The notes below the pieces were generated by a model. That model did not search any database. It was given only the letters and a program-made list of their open reading frames with translations, and was not told where the DNA came from. DNA of 13,568 nt from NCBI GenBank assembly GCA_900314365.1, contig OMVH01000123.1, positions 1-13,568 on the forward strand, read 5' to 3'. Numbering within the stretch: position 1 is the stretch's first letter; every line of letters starts with the position of its first letter. This document shows, one piece after another, positions 4,728 to 13,338 of the stretch. Position numbers and translations under genes: made by a program. The DNA is from an uncultured Prevotella sp. GTDB lineage: Bacteria > Bacteroidota > Bacteroidia > Bacteroidales > Bacteroidaceae.

Positions 4728-6992
4728 TCATCTATTCTTCACAGGTGGTTGAATGGCGGCGGAAAGCGACCGCAGAGAGTCTTCTTCGCCTACGACCCAA
4801 AGTACGTCGCCCTCGGTAAAGGGATGATTGGGATTGATGGTTGTGAGGTCCTTCTGTCCTTCTTCTATCCCCACTATCATGCAGTCGTATTGTTCACGGA
4901 TACCACTTTCTGCAACGGTTTTCCCTATGAGCGTGTTGCCCTTTCTCAGTACCATCTTTCGCAATTGCATGGCTCGCTTTTCAATCTCAGCGTCTTCCGG
5001 CAGCACATCGTTTCGCAACTCCTGTCCGAAAGCTGTGAGTTGCTCGTCGCTGCCTATGGCCTGCAGTCTGTCGCCGGGGAATATCATGGTTGAGCCACCG
5101 GGGATATTGATGCGCTGTCGTCCACGGAGAATACTGCATACGAGAATGCCGAAGGTCTGTCCCCAGCGGAGTTCCTTGAGGGTCTTCCCTGCCATCCTCG
5201 AGTCCTCGGGTACTGTAAGGTCGGCTATGTGAAGGTCGCGAGCCGTCAGCTTATCTGCATAAGAGGGGCATGCCTCACCGTTGACCTGGGCCTCAATGTC
5301 ACGGGAGCGCAGGTTCTCGCGGAAGAGTTGCTCCATGCGTGCACTCTGTTTTTTCAGACGTCGTGACAGGAGCATCAGGACGATGACGACAATGGCCAGC
5401 GTAATGACAAAAGCGTTGTTGAACCTGGCCAGATAGTTACAAATATAGAAGAGGAAAGCGGCTGCAATGGCTGTGCGTGCAAGGACCGTGAAGAGGAGTG
5501 GCAGGCGGTTGAGGCGACTTTCCGTCCAGAGGGCGCGGAACTCGTCGCTCAGGTTGCCCTTCATTATCATGGCTCTCAGGAAGGGCGCTATGATGAGCAC
5601 GGTGCATAGACCACAGACTCCGTTGGCCCACCAATGAGGCAGGAGGTGGCGGACAAAGGGAAGAAAGAAGGTGAGCATCAGCCATGTGGCGGCTGTGGTC
5701 AGTATGGAGTAGATGAGGGTGGCGGTGCCCATCTTCCTGAGGAGTCGGCTCCAGGCACTGTTTTCTTCAGCAGTAGGTTGCAGAGATGATGAGCCGAAGC
5801 TGTCGAGCCTTGCCATAAGTCCCTTGGGAGCCACATGTCCAAGCAGGTTGTAGCAAGGTTCTGCGGAGCGTATCATGTAAGGCGTAATGAAAGTTGTGAT
5901 AACGGAAACGGCCACTACAACGGGGTAGAGGAACTTGCTGATGACGCCTAACGAGAGTCCTAAAGAGGCGATGATGAAGGCGAACTCACCTATCTGAGCC
6001 ATACAGAACCCGCATCTCATGGCCTGTTTCAGGGGCTGGCCGCCGAGCATGTAGCCGGCTGTGCCGAAGATACCTTGACCGAGAATGATGGTTGCCACCA
6101 ACGCCACAATGGGACCGGCGTAGCGCACGAGGATTTCGGGTTCTACAAGCATACCCACCGACACAAAGAAAATGGCTCCGAAGAGGTCCTTCACCGGTGC
6201 AACGAGGCGTGCTATTTTGTCAGCCTCTACGGTTTCCGCGAGGATACTGCCCATGACGAAGGCGCCGAAAGCACTGCTGAACCCCACGAGCGTGGACACA
6301 ACCGACATGAGGAAGCAAAGGCCTATGGCGACAACGAGAAGCGTTTCGTCGCTCATGAGCTTGCGAGTGGAACGAAGGAACCAAGGTACAAGGAAGATGC
6401 CTACGACGAACCACAAAACCAGGAAGAAGCCTATCTTCAGTACGCTCCCCACCATCTGGCCACCGTCGGGCGACGAACCCTGGGCGATGGCAGAAAGCAT
6501 AACCATCATCACTATCGCGAGTATGTCCTCAAGAATAAGCACGCTCATCACCATGCCCGCAAACTTTTGTTGTCTGAGTCCAAGGTCATCGAGCGCTTTG
6601 TAGATGATGGTAGTCGACGACATGGCGAGCATACCGCCCAAGAAGATGCAGTCCATACGGCTCCAATGGAAGGTATGTCCCACCATGACACCCAGCACCA
6701 TCATGCAGAAGATAATGGTCAGGGCTGCTATGACGGGCGACATTCCCATCTTTAGAATCTTCTTGAACGAGAAGTCGAGTCCTAACGAGAACAGCAGGAA
6801 CGTTACACCGATGTCGGCCCAGGTGTGGATGTCGCCCACGTCGACCACCGACATGGTGTAGGGCATGTGAGGCGATACGAGGAAGCCGGCAACGATGTAA
6901 CCCAGTACGAGGGGCTGACGGAGCTTCTTGAATACAAGGGTGACGATGGCGGCCACCACGAGGATGAGGGCGAGGTCGGTAATAAGGTTCAT
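4728..6992 (-). CDS. Kef-type (CPA2) cation:proton antiporter with two C-terminal RCK_C/TrkA-C domains
   Basis: A 754-residue inner-membrane transporter. Residues 1 to about 385 form the Na+/H+ exchanger domain, with the CPA2-type loop FSLGLDFS (68-75), LAMSSTTII (122-130) and the conserved acidic pair EDILAI (Glu155-Asp156) in the core helix. A second block of about four membrane segments follows (about 420-565), then a basic amphipathic linker and two cytoplasmic repeats resembling TrkA-C/RCK_C (about 578-676 and 677-745; each has a hydrophilic domain ending FPGDRLQAIG or FTEGDVLWVVG). No NAD-binding Rossmann (RCK_N) domain is seen, unlike E. coli KefB/KefC. The expected role is K+ or Na+ exchange for H+ in pH or ion homeostasis, perhaps gated by a nucleotide ligand bound by the RCK_C pair. 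It begins 54 bp after the pepT stop. Ion specificity cannot be read from sequence. Confidence 0.92.
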   Translation of the reverse strand: MNLITDLALILVVAAIVTLVFKKLRQPLVLGYIVAGFLVSPHMPYTMSVVDVGDIHTWADIGVTFLLFSLGLDFSFKKILKMGMSPVIAALTIIFCMMVLGVMVGHTFHWSRMDCIFLGGMLAMSSTTIIYKALDDLGLRQQKFAGMVMSVLILEDILAIVMMVMLSAIAQGSSPDGGQMVGSVLKIGFFLVLWFVVGIFLVPWFLRSTRKLMSDETLLVVAIGLCFLMSVVSTLVGFSSAFGAFVMGSILAETVEADKIARLVAPVKDLFGAIFFVSVGMLVEPEILVRYAGPIVALVATIILGQGIFGTAGYMLGGQPLKQAMRCGFCMAQIGEFAFIIASLGLSLGVISKFLYPVVVAVSVITTFITPYMIRSAEPCYNLLGHVAPKGLMARLDSFGSSSLQPTAEENSAWSRLLRKMGTATLIYSILTTAATWLMLTFFLPFVRHLLPHWWANGVCGLCTVLIIAPFLRAMIMKGNLSDEFRALWTESRLNRLPLLFTVLARTAIAAAFLFYICNYLARFNNAFVITLAIVVIVLMLLSRRLKKQSARMEQLFRENLRSRDIEAQVNGEACPSYADKLTARDLHIADLTVPEDSRMAGKTLKELRWGQTFGILVCSILRGRQRINIPGGSTMIFPGDRLQAIGSDEQLTAFGQELRNDVLPEDAEIEKRAMQLRKMVLRKGNTLIGKTVAESGIREQYDCMIVGIEEGQKDLTTINPNHPFTEGDVLWVVGEEDSLRSLSAAIQPPVKNR

Positions 6993-7010
6993 GCCTGGCT
7001 GTCATATTGT

Positions 7011-7031
7011 GGGGCAGGAGGGTGCTGCCCC
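7011..7031 (-). other. GC-rich hairpin between pepT and the antiporter gene
   Basis: GGGGCAG (7011-7017) and CTGCCCC (7025-7031) form a perfect 7-bp stem with a 7-nt loop in the 54-bp gap between the two genes. No T-run follows on the minus strand, so it is not a canonical intrinsic terminator. It could tune downstream expression or mRNA ends. No promoter consensus was found in the gap, which favours co-transcription. Confidence 0.5.
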
Positions 7032-7046
7032 GGAGTTGGGTCTGTG

Positions 7047-8270
7047 TCAGTCATTGAAGGTGCCGGTAATCTCGCATATCTTCACGATTACCTGTACGGC
7101 TTTTTCCATCACTTGCACGGAGACGAACTCGTAGGGACCGTGGATATTGACACCGCCTGCGAAAATATTGGGACAGGGAAGACCACGGAAAGAGAGCTGC
7201 GCGCCGTCGGTGCCGCCGCGGATAGGCTCCACCTTGGGAGCTACTCCCGTCAGCTGCATCGCTTTGAGAACGATATCAATGACGTGCATGTTGGGGTCTA
7301 TCTTCTCTTTCATATTGTAGTACTGGTCCTTGATATCAATACTTACGGTACCCTCACCGTACTTTTCATTCATAGTCTTTGCGATGCCAGCCATGAACTT
7401 CTTGCGTGCCTCGAACTTTTCGCGGCTATGGTCGCGGATGAGATAGCTGAGTTTGGCTTCCTCGCAGTGGCTGTTGATGCCCAGGAGATGATAGAATCCT
7501 TCGTAGCCCTCAGTGGTCTCTGGTATCTCACTGTCGGGGATATGGCTGTTGAACTCGCAGGCGAGGCGAGAGGCGTTCACCATCTTGCCCTTGGCGTAGC
7601 CCGTATGGACGCTCACTCCCTTAATAGTCACCTTGGCTGAAGCTGCATTGAAGTTCTCGTATTCAAGGTCGCCCAAGTCGCCTCCGTCCATGGTATAGGC
7701 CCATTTGCAGCCGAACTTCTCTACGTCGAAGTGATGGGCTCCCATGCCGATTTCCTCGTCGGGATTGAAGGCGATACGTATGTCACCATGCTTGATTTCA
7801 TCATGATCGCGCAGGTAACACATGGCCTGTACGATTTCGGCGATACCGGCTTTGTCGTCGGCTCCAAGCAGGGTCGTGCCGTCGGTGACAATGAGATCCT
7901 CGCCCTTATGAGCCAACAGCTCGGGAAATTTCTTGGGTGACGAGACGATACCGGGTGAGAGCTCGATGTCGCTGCCGTCGTAATGGCTCACGATGCTTGC
8001 TTTGATGTCTTTGCCGCTGGCATCGAGAGCTGTGTCGTAGTGCGATATGAATCCGATGGTAGGGATGTCCTTCTTTGTGTTGCTCTCCAGGGTGGCGTAG
8101 ATGTAGCCCTTGTCGTCCATTTCGACATCGGAGAGTCCTTCGTGTTCGAGTTCTTCTTTGAGATATTTGGCGAAGATGAGTTGCTTGGCCGTACTGGGAA
8201 CGGTTGAGGAGTCCTCTGCCGACTGAGTGTCGAACTTAGTGTAGTTGATGAATCTTTCAGTAATATCCAT
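7047..8270 (-). CDS. pepT: Peptidase T (tripeptidase, M20B family)
   Basis: A 407-residue cytoplasmic di-zinc aminopeptidase that removes the N-terminal residue of tripeptides. Every metal and catalytic position of the family is present: SHYDTALDASG (His77, Asp79), the bridging Asp in TLLGADDKAG (Asp138), NPDEEIG (Glu172 catalytic base, Glu173), TMDGG (Asp195) and INIHGPYEF (His377). Length is that of E. coli PepT (about 408) and the N-terminus aligns with the family start (M-I/D-I-T-E-R-F), so the ATG at 8270 is secure. A promoter lies about 60 bp upstream and the antiporter gene follows by 54 bp, suggesting a pepT-antiporter transcript. No signal peptide is seen. It may finish the degradation of peptides taken up after extracellular proteolysis by enzymes like the C10 peptidase encoded upstream; that link is inference. 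Confidence 0.97.
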   Translation of the reverse strand: MDITERFINYTKFDTQSAEDSSTVPSTAKQLIFAKYLKEELEHEGLSDVEMDDKGYIYATLESNTKKDIPTIGFISHYDTALDASGKDIKASIVSHYDGSDIELSPGIVSSPKKFPELLAHKGEDLIVTDGTTLLGADDKAGIAEIVQAMCYLRDHDEIKHGDIRIAFNPDEEIGMGAHHFDVEKFGCKWAYTMDGGDLGDLEYENFNAASAKVTIKGVSVHTGYAKGKMVNASRLACEFNSHIPDSEIPETTEGYEGFYHLLGINSHCEEAKLSYLIRDHSREKFEARKKFMAGIAKTMNEKYGEGTVSIDIKDQYYNMKEKIDPNMHVIDIVLKAMQLTGVAPKVEPIRGGTDGAQLSFRGLPCPNIFAGGVNIHGPYEFVSVQVMEKAVQVIVKICEITGTFND

Positions 8271-8327
8271 GCTATGCAGTTTATGTTGTTAATCTTATAA
8301 GGTAAAAAACCTTTATTCAGGCAGATG

Positions 8328-8359
8328 CAAAAATACTGAAAAACGCTGACTGCTACAAG
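8328..8359 (-). promoter_or_regulatory. Probable promoter of pepT
   Basis: On the minus strand CTTG (8359-8356; one mismatch to TTTG), a 20-nt spacer and TATTTTTG (8335-8328) fit the Bacteroidota promoter consensus. The leader would be about 50 nt and includes a small hairpin, AAGGT (8300-8304) with ACCTT (8310-8314) on the plus strand. Confidence 0.6.
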
Positions 8360-8514
8360 AATTCAAAGTAAAAAAATACTAAGACAATGACGTTTCGCCT
8401 TTGCAACTATGGCCGTGACGGTGTCTGAAAAGTATGGAGGTGCTGCAAGAACACGGTCCGGGAAGAAGGAAATGGTTGCAGCCTTCATCACTCTTTTCTG
8501 TAGAAATGCTTCAG

Positions 8515-8590
8515 AAAGGTCTCTCATAAGGAAACTGATTCTTGGTGCATGTAAGTGTTCAAGAACGGTTTCCTTGTGAGAGACCACTTT
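8515..8590. repeat. Long imperfect inverted repeat (possible terminator, RNA-stability hairpin or miniature element)
   Basis: Arms 8518-8535 (GGTCTCTCATAAGGAAAC) and 8568-8585 (GTTTCCTTGTGAGAGACC) pair over 18 bp with a single G-T wobble. After a small internal loop (TGA against CG), TTCTTG (8539-8544) pairs with CAAGAA (8560-8565), leaving a 15-nt apical loop. Three further A-T pairs can form outside (8515-8517 with 8588-8590) past a 2-nt bulge. It lies about 40 bp after the C10 peptidase stop. Only a weak T-rich run follows on the minus strand, so it is a doubtful classical terminator. The length of the arms is far beyond chance. Confidence 0.8.
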
Positions 8591-8631
8591 ACTCTTACCT
8601 CTATATTCGTGCAAGGGCAGGGGGAGAGTAA

Positions 8632-11121
8632 CTACTTCAGTACAATTTTCTCAGCTCGCTTTCCTCCGCCAGCTGTCGCCACAGCCACGTAGATTCCGGG
8701 ACGAAGTGCGGAGAGGTCGACGGTGTTGCCCACATACTGACGGATGAGCAACTCGCCGTTGGCATTGAAAATGCTCACTGCGGAGAGACTGGTCTCGGAG
8801 CTTACAGTGAGTGTCCGGCCATCAAGTGCGAATGCCACCTTTCCGTTGAATGCCGAACGGTTGATTTCTTCAATGCCCGTCTCTGTGGTCCAGGTCACAC
8901 TGGGGTCTTTGGGACCTAAAGTGAACTCATGCATATTGTACTTCGAAGGCTTCAGGTAGGTGTGTGTGAGCAGGTCCAACACCGTGGCATAGCGAACGTT
9001 GGAGAGCGACCAGTCCTGGCTTGTGTCATAGGTGCCATGAAGCTTCACCGTGGTCACTGCACCGCCTCCGGGCAACACCACATGGGCTGTGTCCATGTGG
9101 GCACCGTCGCAGAAGAAGTTTGTCTCGTCGTAGATGCGTACGGTCATCTTGCCATCGTAGCGTCCGCCGTCGTTTCGGATTTCTGCATTGAGAATGAGAC
9201 AGTTCACGGGCACCTGATAGTCACGTGGCGTGAAGTAGGTTTCTTTCACCAACAGAAGGTCGGGTTCTTTCTCGCCACCTATCAGCGGGATGGTGTCAGT
9301 GAAGAAAGGCCTGTTAGAGCGGTCGAAGAAGGTGATGACATAATGGTCGTCTCCCGGTAGCGTGAAAGTCTGATTGAACACGATGTCGCGGGTCTCTCCT
9401 GCCCCCACGGTAAAGGACTGGTTGGGTGAGGTATACCAATGTTTGCTCACTCCGTCTCCGGCCACATTGAGTCGGAAATGCACGATGCCGTCGTAGAGAT
9501 TTCCGTTATTGGTGACGCGCAGAGTGATTGTTGAGGGCTGGTCGCTGGTAAGAGTGTCGGGACTTGTAAGAAGCCGGGCCTGGAAGTGACACTGACCGAG
9601 AGGTGCATAGAATGCAGAGTCGGCAGTGAGGCGCAGGCTGTAGCCGTTGGCCTCGCCGAGTGCTATTTCGGCAGGCGTCATCTTGTCGGAGCCTTTCAGA
9701 CAGAAGCCGAAGCTGACGACATAATCGCCGGCCGGCAAGTTAGCCGCGGGCGCATAGAGTGCCGAGAGCGAGTCGAGCGGTTCGCCGGCCGGAGTATAGC
9801 CCCGATAGGCTACGGCAGTGTCGGCAACAGCACCATTGCTGTCTTTCACGAAGAAACCAAGGGCGCTGATATCGAGGTCGGTATTCGAGGGATTGTAGAC
9901 TTCGTAAGCACTGAGCCTCACCTTTTCGCTGCGCTTCACTTTATAGGTCACCGGAGCGAGGTTGTCGGCAACGATACGTTCGGGAGCCATTGTGGTGGTG
10001 CCGTCGCGGTCGGGCTCAAAGCCTATCACCATATCCTGCACGTAATTGAATCCATCGTCTTTGGCCTCGCCTGTAGTTAGGTCGAAGTCGGAGTAGGGTA
10101 TGGCTGTGAGCAGGAAGTAGCCGTCGCTCGTACCTCCCCATCCAAAGTTGAAGTGGTAGTAGCCCCGCGAGTCGTAGCCATCGCAGATGAAGGAGTGCCC
10201 CATGGAAAGGTCGGAGGTGGCACCGTCGTAGACGACGGGCCGGGCGTTGCGGAGCTCATTGTCGAGCATGGATGTCCAGTCGGACGAGGTGTAGAAATTG
10301 CGCTTCACAAGCCGCGCGCCCTTGTTGTACTTGAAGTATCGTGCCAGAGCCTGCGTGATGCGTTCGGAGTAGGCTCCGCTTCCGCTGGCATCGTAGTCCA
10401 TGTTCACAGCTACTCCCACGTCGTGGAGCAACGTAGCCACAGCCTGCTTGGCTGCGTCTGGACTGCCTGCATCAAGACTCGGAAGCATTTCGTTCCAAAG
10501 GTAGGCATGGTTGAAGTCGGCGGAGTCGGCCACGTGATGAGTGGTGGTGACATAGCGGTGCTTGCCTGTGCCACGGTCGGGCCAACGATAATAGTACATG
10601 ATTTGTCCCATAGCCGTAGCCACACAGCCTGTTGGCGTACCCTTGATGGGCACCAGCCGGTTGTAGTAAGTGCCTTGTCCCCACTTGATGTTGCCCAGCA
10701 GGGGTTTCACGCTGTCTGTGCGCAGAGGCGGCTGCTCAGCCTTCAGTCCGTGAGCAACGGCATAGCGAATCTGGCGTTGGTATTGTCGGAGCCAGGCTTG
10801 AGCGTTGGCAGGCATGCTCTCAAGGTCGAAACTGCCACTGTCGGAATATCCTAACACGGGATAGGCAGCATCGTCGGCAGCTACGATGACATAACCTCCG
10901 GCTGTGCCGCGGTTGACAACGTAGAAGTCGTTCGTCTCCCCTGTGCGGGCAGTGTAGGCAATGGATAAATCCTGCCGTGCGGGAGCTCTCCGTGCAGTGG
11001 ATGAGGGATGGGAGGCCGTGAACCGGCCGGCTATCTGCAGGGCCTTACGGCTGTCGACGGGGGCGGCAGTGAGGAGGGAGGCCGAGAGCAGAAGGGTGAA
11101 GGAAAGTAGAGTTCGTTTCAT
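8632..11121 (-). CDS. Secreted C10-family cysteine peptidase (streptopain/interpain-like) with T9SS sorting tail
   Basis: An 829-residue secreted protease. Residues 1-19 are a signal peptide (ending LTA-A). About 20-140 is a Spi-type inhibitory propeptide (KALQIAGRF, GGYVIVAADD). The C10 catalytic domain (about 141-370) has the nucleophile in TGCVATAMGQIMYYYRWP (Cys166), the catalytic His in MGHSFICDGY (His309) and FNFGWGG (Trp328), the order seen in streptopain SpeB and Prevotella interpain A. The rest is a series of beta-rich domains (about 375-740), including CARDB-like repeats, and a tail (about 750-829) with ALDGRTLTV, IFNANGELL and LRPGIYVAVA, ending in KIVLK, which looks like a T9SS type A sorting domain. 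Its ATG overlaps the stop of the upstream adhesin gene (ATGA), so translation is probably coupled. Expected role: broad extracellular proteolysis after propeptide removal. Catalytic residues are intact. Confidence 0.95.
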   Translation of the reverse strand: MKRTLLSFTLLLSASLLTAAPVDSRKALQIAGRFTASHPSSTARRAPARQDLSIAYTARTGETNDFYVVNRGTAGGYVIVAADDAAYPVLGYSDSGSFDLESMPANAQAWLRQYQRQIRYAVAHGLKAEQPPLRTDSVKPLLGNIKWGQGTYYNRLVPIKGTPTGCVATAMGQIMYYYRWPDRGTGKHRYVTTTHHVADSADFNHAYLWNEMLPSLDAGSPDAAKQAVATLLHDVGVAVNMDYDASGSGAYSERITQALARYFKYNKGARLVKRNFYTSSDWTSMLDNELRNARPVVYDGATSDLSMGHSFICDGYDSRGYYHFNFGWGGTSDGYFLLTAIPYSDFDLTTGEAKDDGFNYVQDMVIGFEPDRDGTTTMAPERIVADNLAPVTYKVKRSEKVRLSAYEVYNPSNTDLDISALGFFVKDSNGAVADTAVAYRGYTPAGEPLDSLSALYAPAANLPAGDYVVSFGFCLKGSDKMTPAEIALGEANGYSLRLTADSAFYAPLGQCHFQARLLTSPDTLTSDQPSTITLRVTNNGNLYDGIVHFRLNVAGDGVSKHWYTSPNQSFTVGAGETRDIVFNQTFTLPGDDHYVITFFDRSNRPFFTDTIPLIGGEKEPDLLLVKETYFTPRDYQVPVNCLILNAEIRNDGGRYDGKMTVRIYDETNFFCDGAHMDTAHVVLPGGGAVTTVKLHGTYDTSQDWSLSNVRYATVLDLLTHTYLKPSKYNMHEFTLGPKDPSVTWTTETGIEEINRSAFNGKVAFALDGRTLTVSSETSLSAVSIFNANGELLIRQYVGNTVDLSALRPGIYVAVATAGGGKRAEKIVLK

Positions 11122-13064
11122 TTGACGATGACTTTATGATGGTTGATGATGTAAATGCCGGGAGCAAGACGGTCTGTTGACGTGGCGTTATGGCGCAAGA
11201 GCCGTCCGTCGGGAGTGTAGATGTCGGTCCTCTGCTTGCGCTCATCCTTTGGGTTGCTTATGCCCGTCGGGGTTGTTATGGTGACGGGCTCCGACTCGCT
11301 TCCGTCCTTGTAAACGGCTGTCACGCTGTATACAGTGTTGGCGGCGGCTGTGTCGTTTGATGTCCACGCAGTGGTGCTGACGGTATCTGCAAGGACGCCA
11401 TCGCGATAGACGCGGTAAGCCACCGGTGTGCCGCCTTCCTCAAAGCTGATGTCGTCGAGCATGAGCAACAGGGCACCACCGTCGCTCTCGTCGCCGCCGG
11501 GAGTGATGTGATGAATGGCAAAGTAGCGTGTCCCCTCGTCGATGTGGAGCGTAAAGTGCTGCCATTCGCCCATGTAGATGTCGAACCGGTTGCGGATACC
11601 TGAAGCATAGTAGTCGGTGAAACTCTTTGGCTCAGGGGTGGTCTTCGAACCGAGGAAATAGAAATACTCGTCGTTGTCCTGCATGTTGCCAAGAGCATCC
11701 TTCGTCCTGAGATTGCTCACCCAGAAGCTCACGTCCTGTGCCCTTCCGGAGAGTTCGGGAGAGATGAGCCAGTTGTCAGCCGACGGATAGTAGGTGTCGG
11801 TAGTTTCATCGTGGTAGGCGTAAGGAGCTCCGGCAAACTGTTTCCCGCTGTGGGCGGCTAAAGAGTCGCCTATCTCGGAGGGATTCATGATGATGAAGGC
11901 CATCTTCTCGCCCACATGAGGATAGTCGGAGAGTGCGAACACACCGCCGGTAGTGGCCTTGTCGGCGTCGATAAGGGTCCAGTCACCGAAGGCTGTCGAC
12001 CAGGGAGCATACTCCTCGAAGTCCTCGGTGCGTGCTCGGCTGTTGGGAGCCGGTGCCTCCCAGCTCAGACTGTTCGGCGCTGTGAGGGTAAGATGGCGTA
12101 CGCCGTTGCGCCATGCTTTCTCAAGGGTGATAGTGCAGGAAGCAGTGTTGTTGTCGGCATAGCTGTCGCCTTCCGCGCTCACTGTGGCCGTGACCATCTG
12201 TGTTGAGGCTGTGTCTATGGAGGAGGTGGGTAGCGAATAACTGTAGCTCATGCTTCCCATGGGCCGGAGCCGCTGTGTGATTTTCTCGTTGACAACAGTC
12301 TTTCCGCCTGCTGTCAGCTTGAGCGTGAAGGCATTTACAGTCTGGGCGCTGAGGTTCTGCACGGTGGCTTTGATGTGTGCCGACATGCCTTTCACCACTT
12401 TTGAATCCGGCGTGAGTCTCACGGAGATGTCGCCGGTTCGGGCATTGAAGAGATGGATGTCGTCGATACCTGTCAGTATGTTGGGTGTGGTGGCTATGAA
12501 GCGGAAGCGAAGTCTGACGGTAGAGACTCCCGTGGCTGAGTGAATCGTCTCTACGGCTTGAAGCCAGCGTGAAGAGCCAGCGCCCGCGGAATAGTCGATG
12601 GTGCGCACAGGCGTAGCATGGTCTTCGCTGTCAAGGAGTTCGGCGTAGAGCTTCACCGCCTTCCCCGGCACCTTGTAGTAGCTGAAACAGAGGGTAAGGT
12701 TCGTGGCCGAAGAGATGTCAATGGGCGCAGAGGTGACCGAGAACTCCTCGCCGGCCTTTGAAGCCAGGAAGCCGAGGAATCCATTGTCTGCATCGCTGCT
12801 TTTCACGGCATTGATGTCGGTGAGCAGGCCGAAATCGGATGCTGGCACATCATTCGCAGTCCATTCATTTTGCTCTTTGCCGTTGGTGAAACTCTCATTG
12901 AATGGCAGCGAGAGGGGATGGGGCACGGCAGTCTTTGGCGAAGTGAGCCTCCGTTGTCCAGGCGTGACAGCCGGCGGTGTGGCCACTTGGGCTTCCGAGA
13001 CGGAGAAAAAGCCCAACGAAGCCATCATGAGGCACAGAATACGTAAAGGTAGAACTTTCTTCAT
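11118..13064 (-). CDS. Secreted choice-of-anchor-J / cleaved-adhesin-like protein with T9SS sorting tail
   Basis: A 648-residue protein from the ATG at 13064 (MKKVLPLRIL); a TTG two codons upstream is also open, but the ATG gives the typical lipid-free signal peptide ending SEA-Q (about 25). Domains: an N-terminal beta-sandwich (about 54-207, ending TGIDDIHLF) like the choice-of-anchor group; a CARDB-like Ig domain (about 212-315, ATVQNLSAQ, YADNN); a choice-of-anchor-J/cleaved-adhesin domain (about 348-543, from DFEEYAPWS through DNWLISPELS to LLLMLDDISFEE); an Fn3-like domain (about 545-600, YRVYRDG, YSVTAVYKDG); and a short tail with IYTPDGRLL, LAPGIYII and KVIVK, a T9SS type A-like sorting signal. 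No protease residues are seen. Related domains in gingipains bind host proteins; here binding targets are unknown. It is first in the operon with the C10 peptidase, which starts in its stop codon. Confidence 0.88.
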   Translation of the reverse strand: MKKVLPLRILCLMMASLGFFSVSEAQVATPPAVTPGQRRLTSPKTAVPHPLSLPFNESFTNGKEQNEWTANDVPASDFGLLTDINAVKSSDADNGFLGFLASKAGEEFSVTSAPIDISSATNLTLCFSYYKVPGKAVKLYAELLDSEDHATPVRTIDYSAGAGSSRWLQAVETIHSATGVSTVRLRFRFIATTPNILTGIDDIHLFNARTGDISVRLTPDSKVVKGMSAHIKATVQNLSAQTVNAFTLKLTAGGKTVVNEKITQRLRPMGSMSYSYSLPTSSIDTASTQMVTATVSAEGDSYADNNTASCTITLEKAWRNGVRHLTLTAPNSLSWEAPAPNSRARTEDFEEYAPWSTAFGDWTLIDADKATTGGVFALSDYPHVGEKMAFIIMNPSEIGDSLAAHSGKQFAGAPYAYHDETTDTYYPSADNWLISPELSGRAQDVSFWVSNLRTKDALGNMQDNDEYFYFLGSKTTPEPKSFTDYYASGIRNRFDIYMGEWQHFTLHIDEGTRYFAIHHITPGGDESDGGALLLMLDDISFEEGGTPVAYRVYRDGVLADTVSTTAWTSNDTAAANTVYSVTAVYKDGSESEPVTITTPTGISNPKDERKQRTDIYTPDGRLLRHNATSTDRLAPGIYIINHHKVIVK

Positions 13065-13087
13065 AGACAAGAGATATTAAAATGTCG

Positions 13088-13118
13088 CAAATGTATAACA
13101 AATTATTAGAATGACAAA
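13088..13118 (-). promoter_or_regulatory. Promoter of the adhesin-C10 peptidase operon
   Basis: On the minus strand TTTG (13118-13115), a 19-nt spacer and TACATTTG (13095-13088) match the Bacteroidota consensus exactly. The transcription start should fall near 13083, giving a leader of only about 15-20 nt before the ATG at 13064. The upstream TTG (13070) would leave almost no leader, another reason to prefer the ATG. Confidence 0.82.
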
Positions 13119-13338
13119 GGGAAAATACAATTATTTTTCATGTTACCTCCGCAAAGGTTGCGAATTGTTCTTCGGGATATGAACGTTTTTACAGCGTTTG
13201 GGCTAACTACCCGAAAGTAAAGTGGATTCAGGTTTCATAAGTGGATTCCATCACAGAGGGGCTGTCCTTGTGGTCGTCGACAGCTTGCACGCAAGCAATG
13301 TCCTGTTTTAGTCTCCCTTGGACAACAAATGATAGACG

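Larger units (their letters stand above)
8271..8631. other. Non-coding gap between the C10 peptidase gene and pepT
   Basis: This 361-bp stretch holds the pepT promoter and leader (8271-8359), a long imperfect hairpin (8515-8590) and a smaller stem TTTCTG/CAGAAA (8495-8500 with 8512-8517). A minus-strand open frame of 83 codons (8363-8614) runs across the big hairpin, but its product resembles nothing I know, it has no promoter consensus before it, and much of it is the hairpin arms. I do not call it a gene. The rest shows nothing recognisable. Confidence 0.6.

Noticed and set aside
6075..7640. Long plus-strand frames of 226 and 271 codons opposite the antiporter and pepT
   Set aside because: They are antisense to two intact, motif-complete genes, with His/Glu-rich low-plausibility products.
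8363..8614. Minus-strand open frame of 83 codons between the C10 peptidase gene and pepT
   Set aside because: It runs through both arms of the long hairpin, resembles no known protein, and has no promoter consensus or plausible start context.
13065..13070. TTG at 13068-13070 as start of the adhesin gene
   Set aside because: It would leave only about 12 nt after the predicted transcription start, and the ATG at 13064 gives a standard MKK signal peptide.
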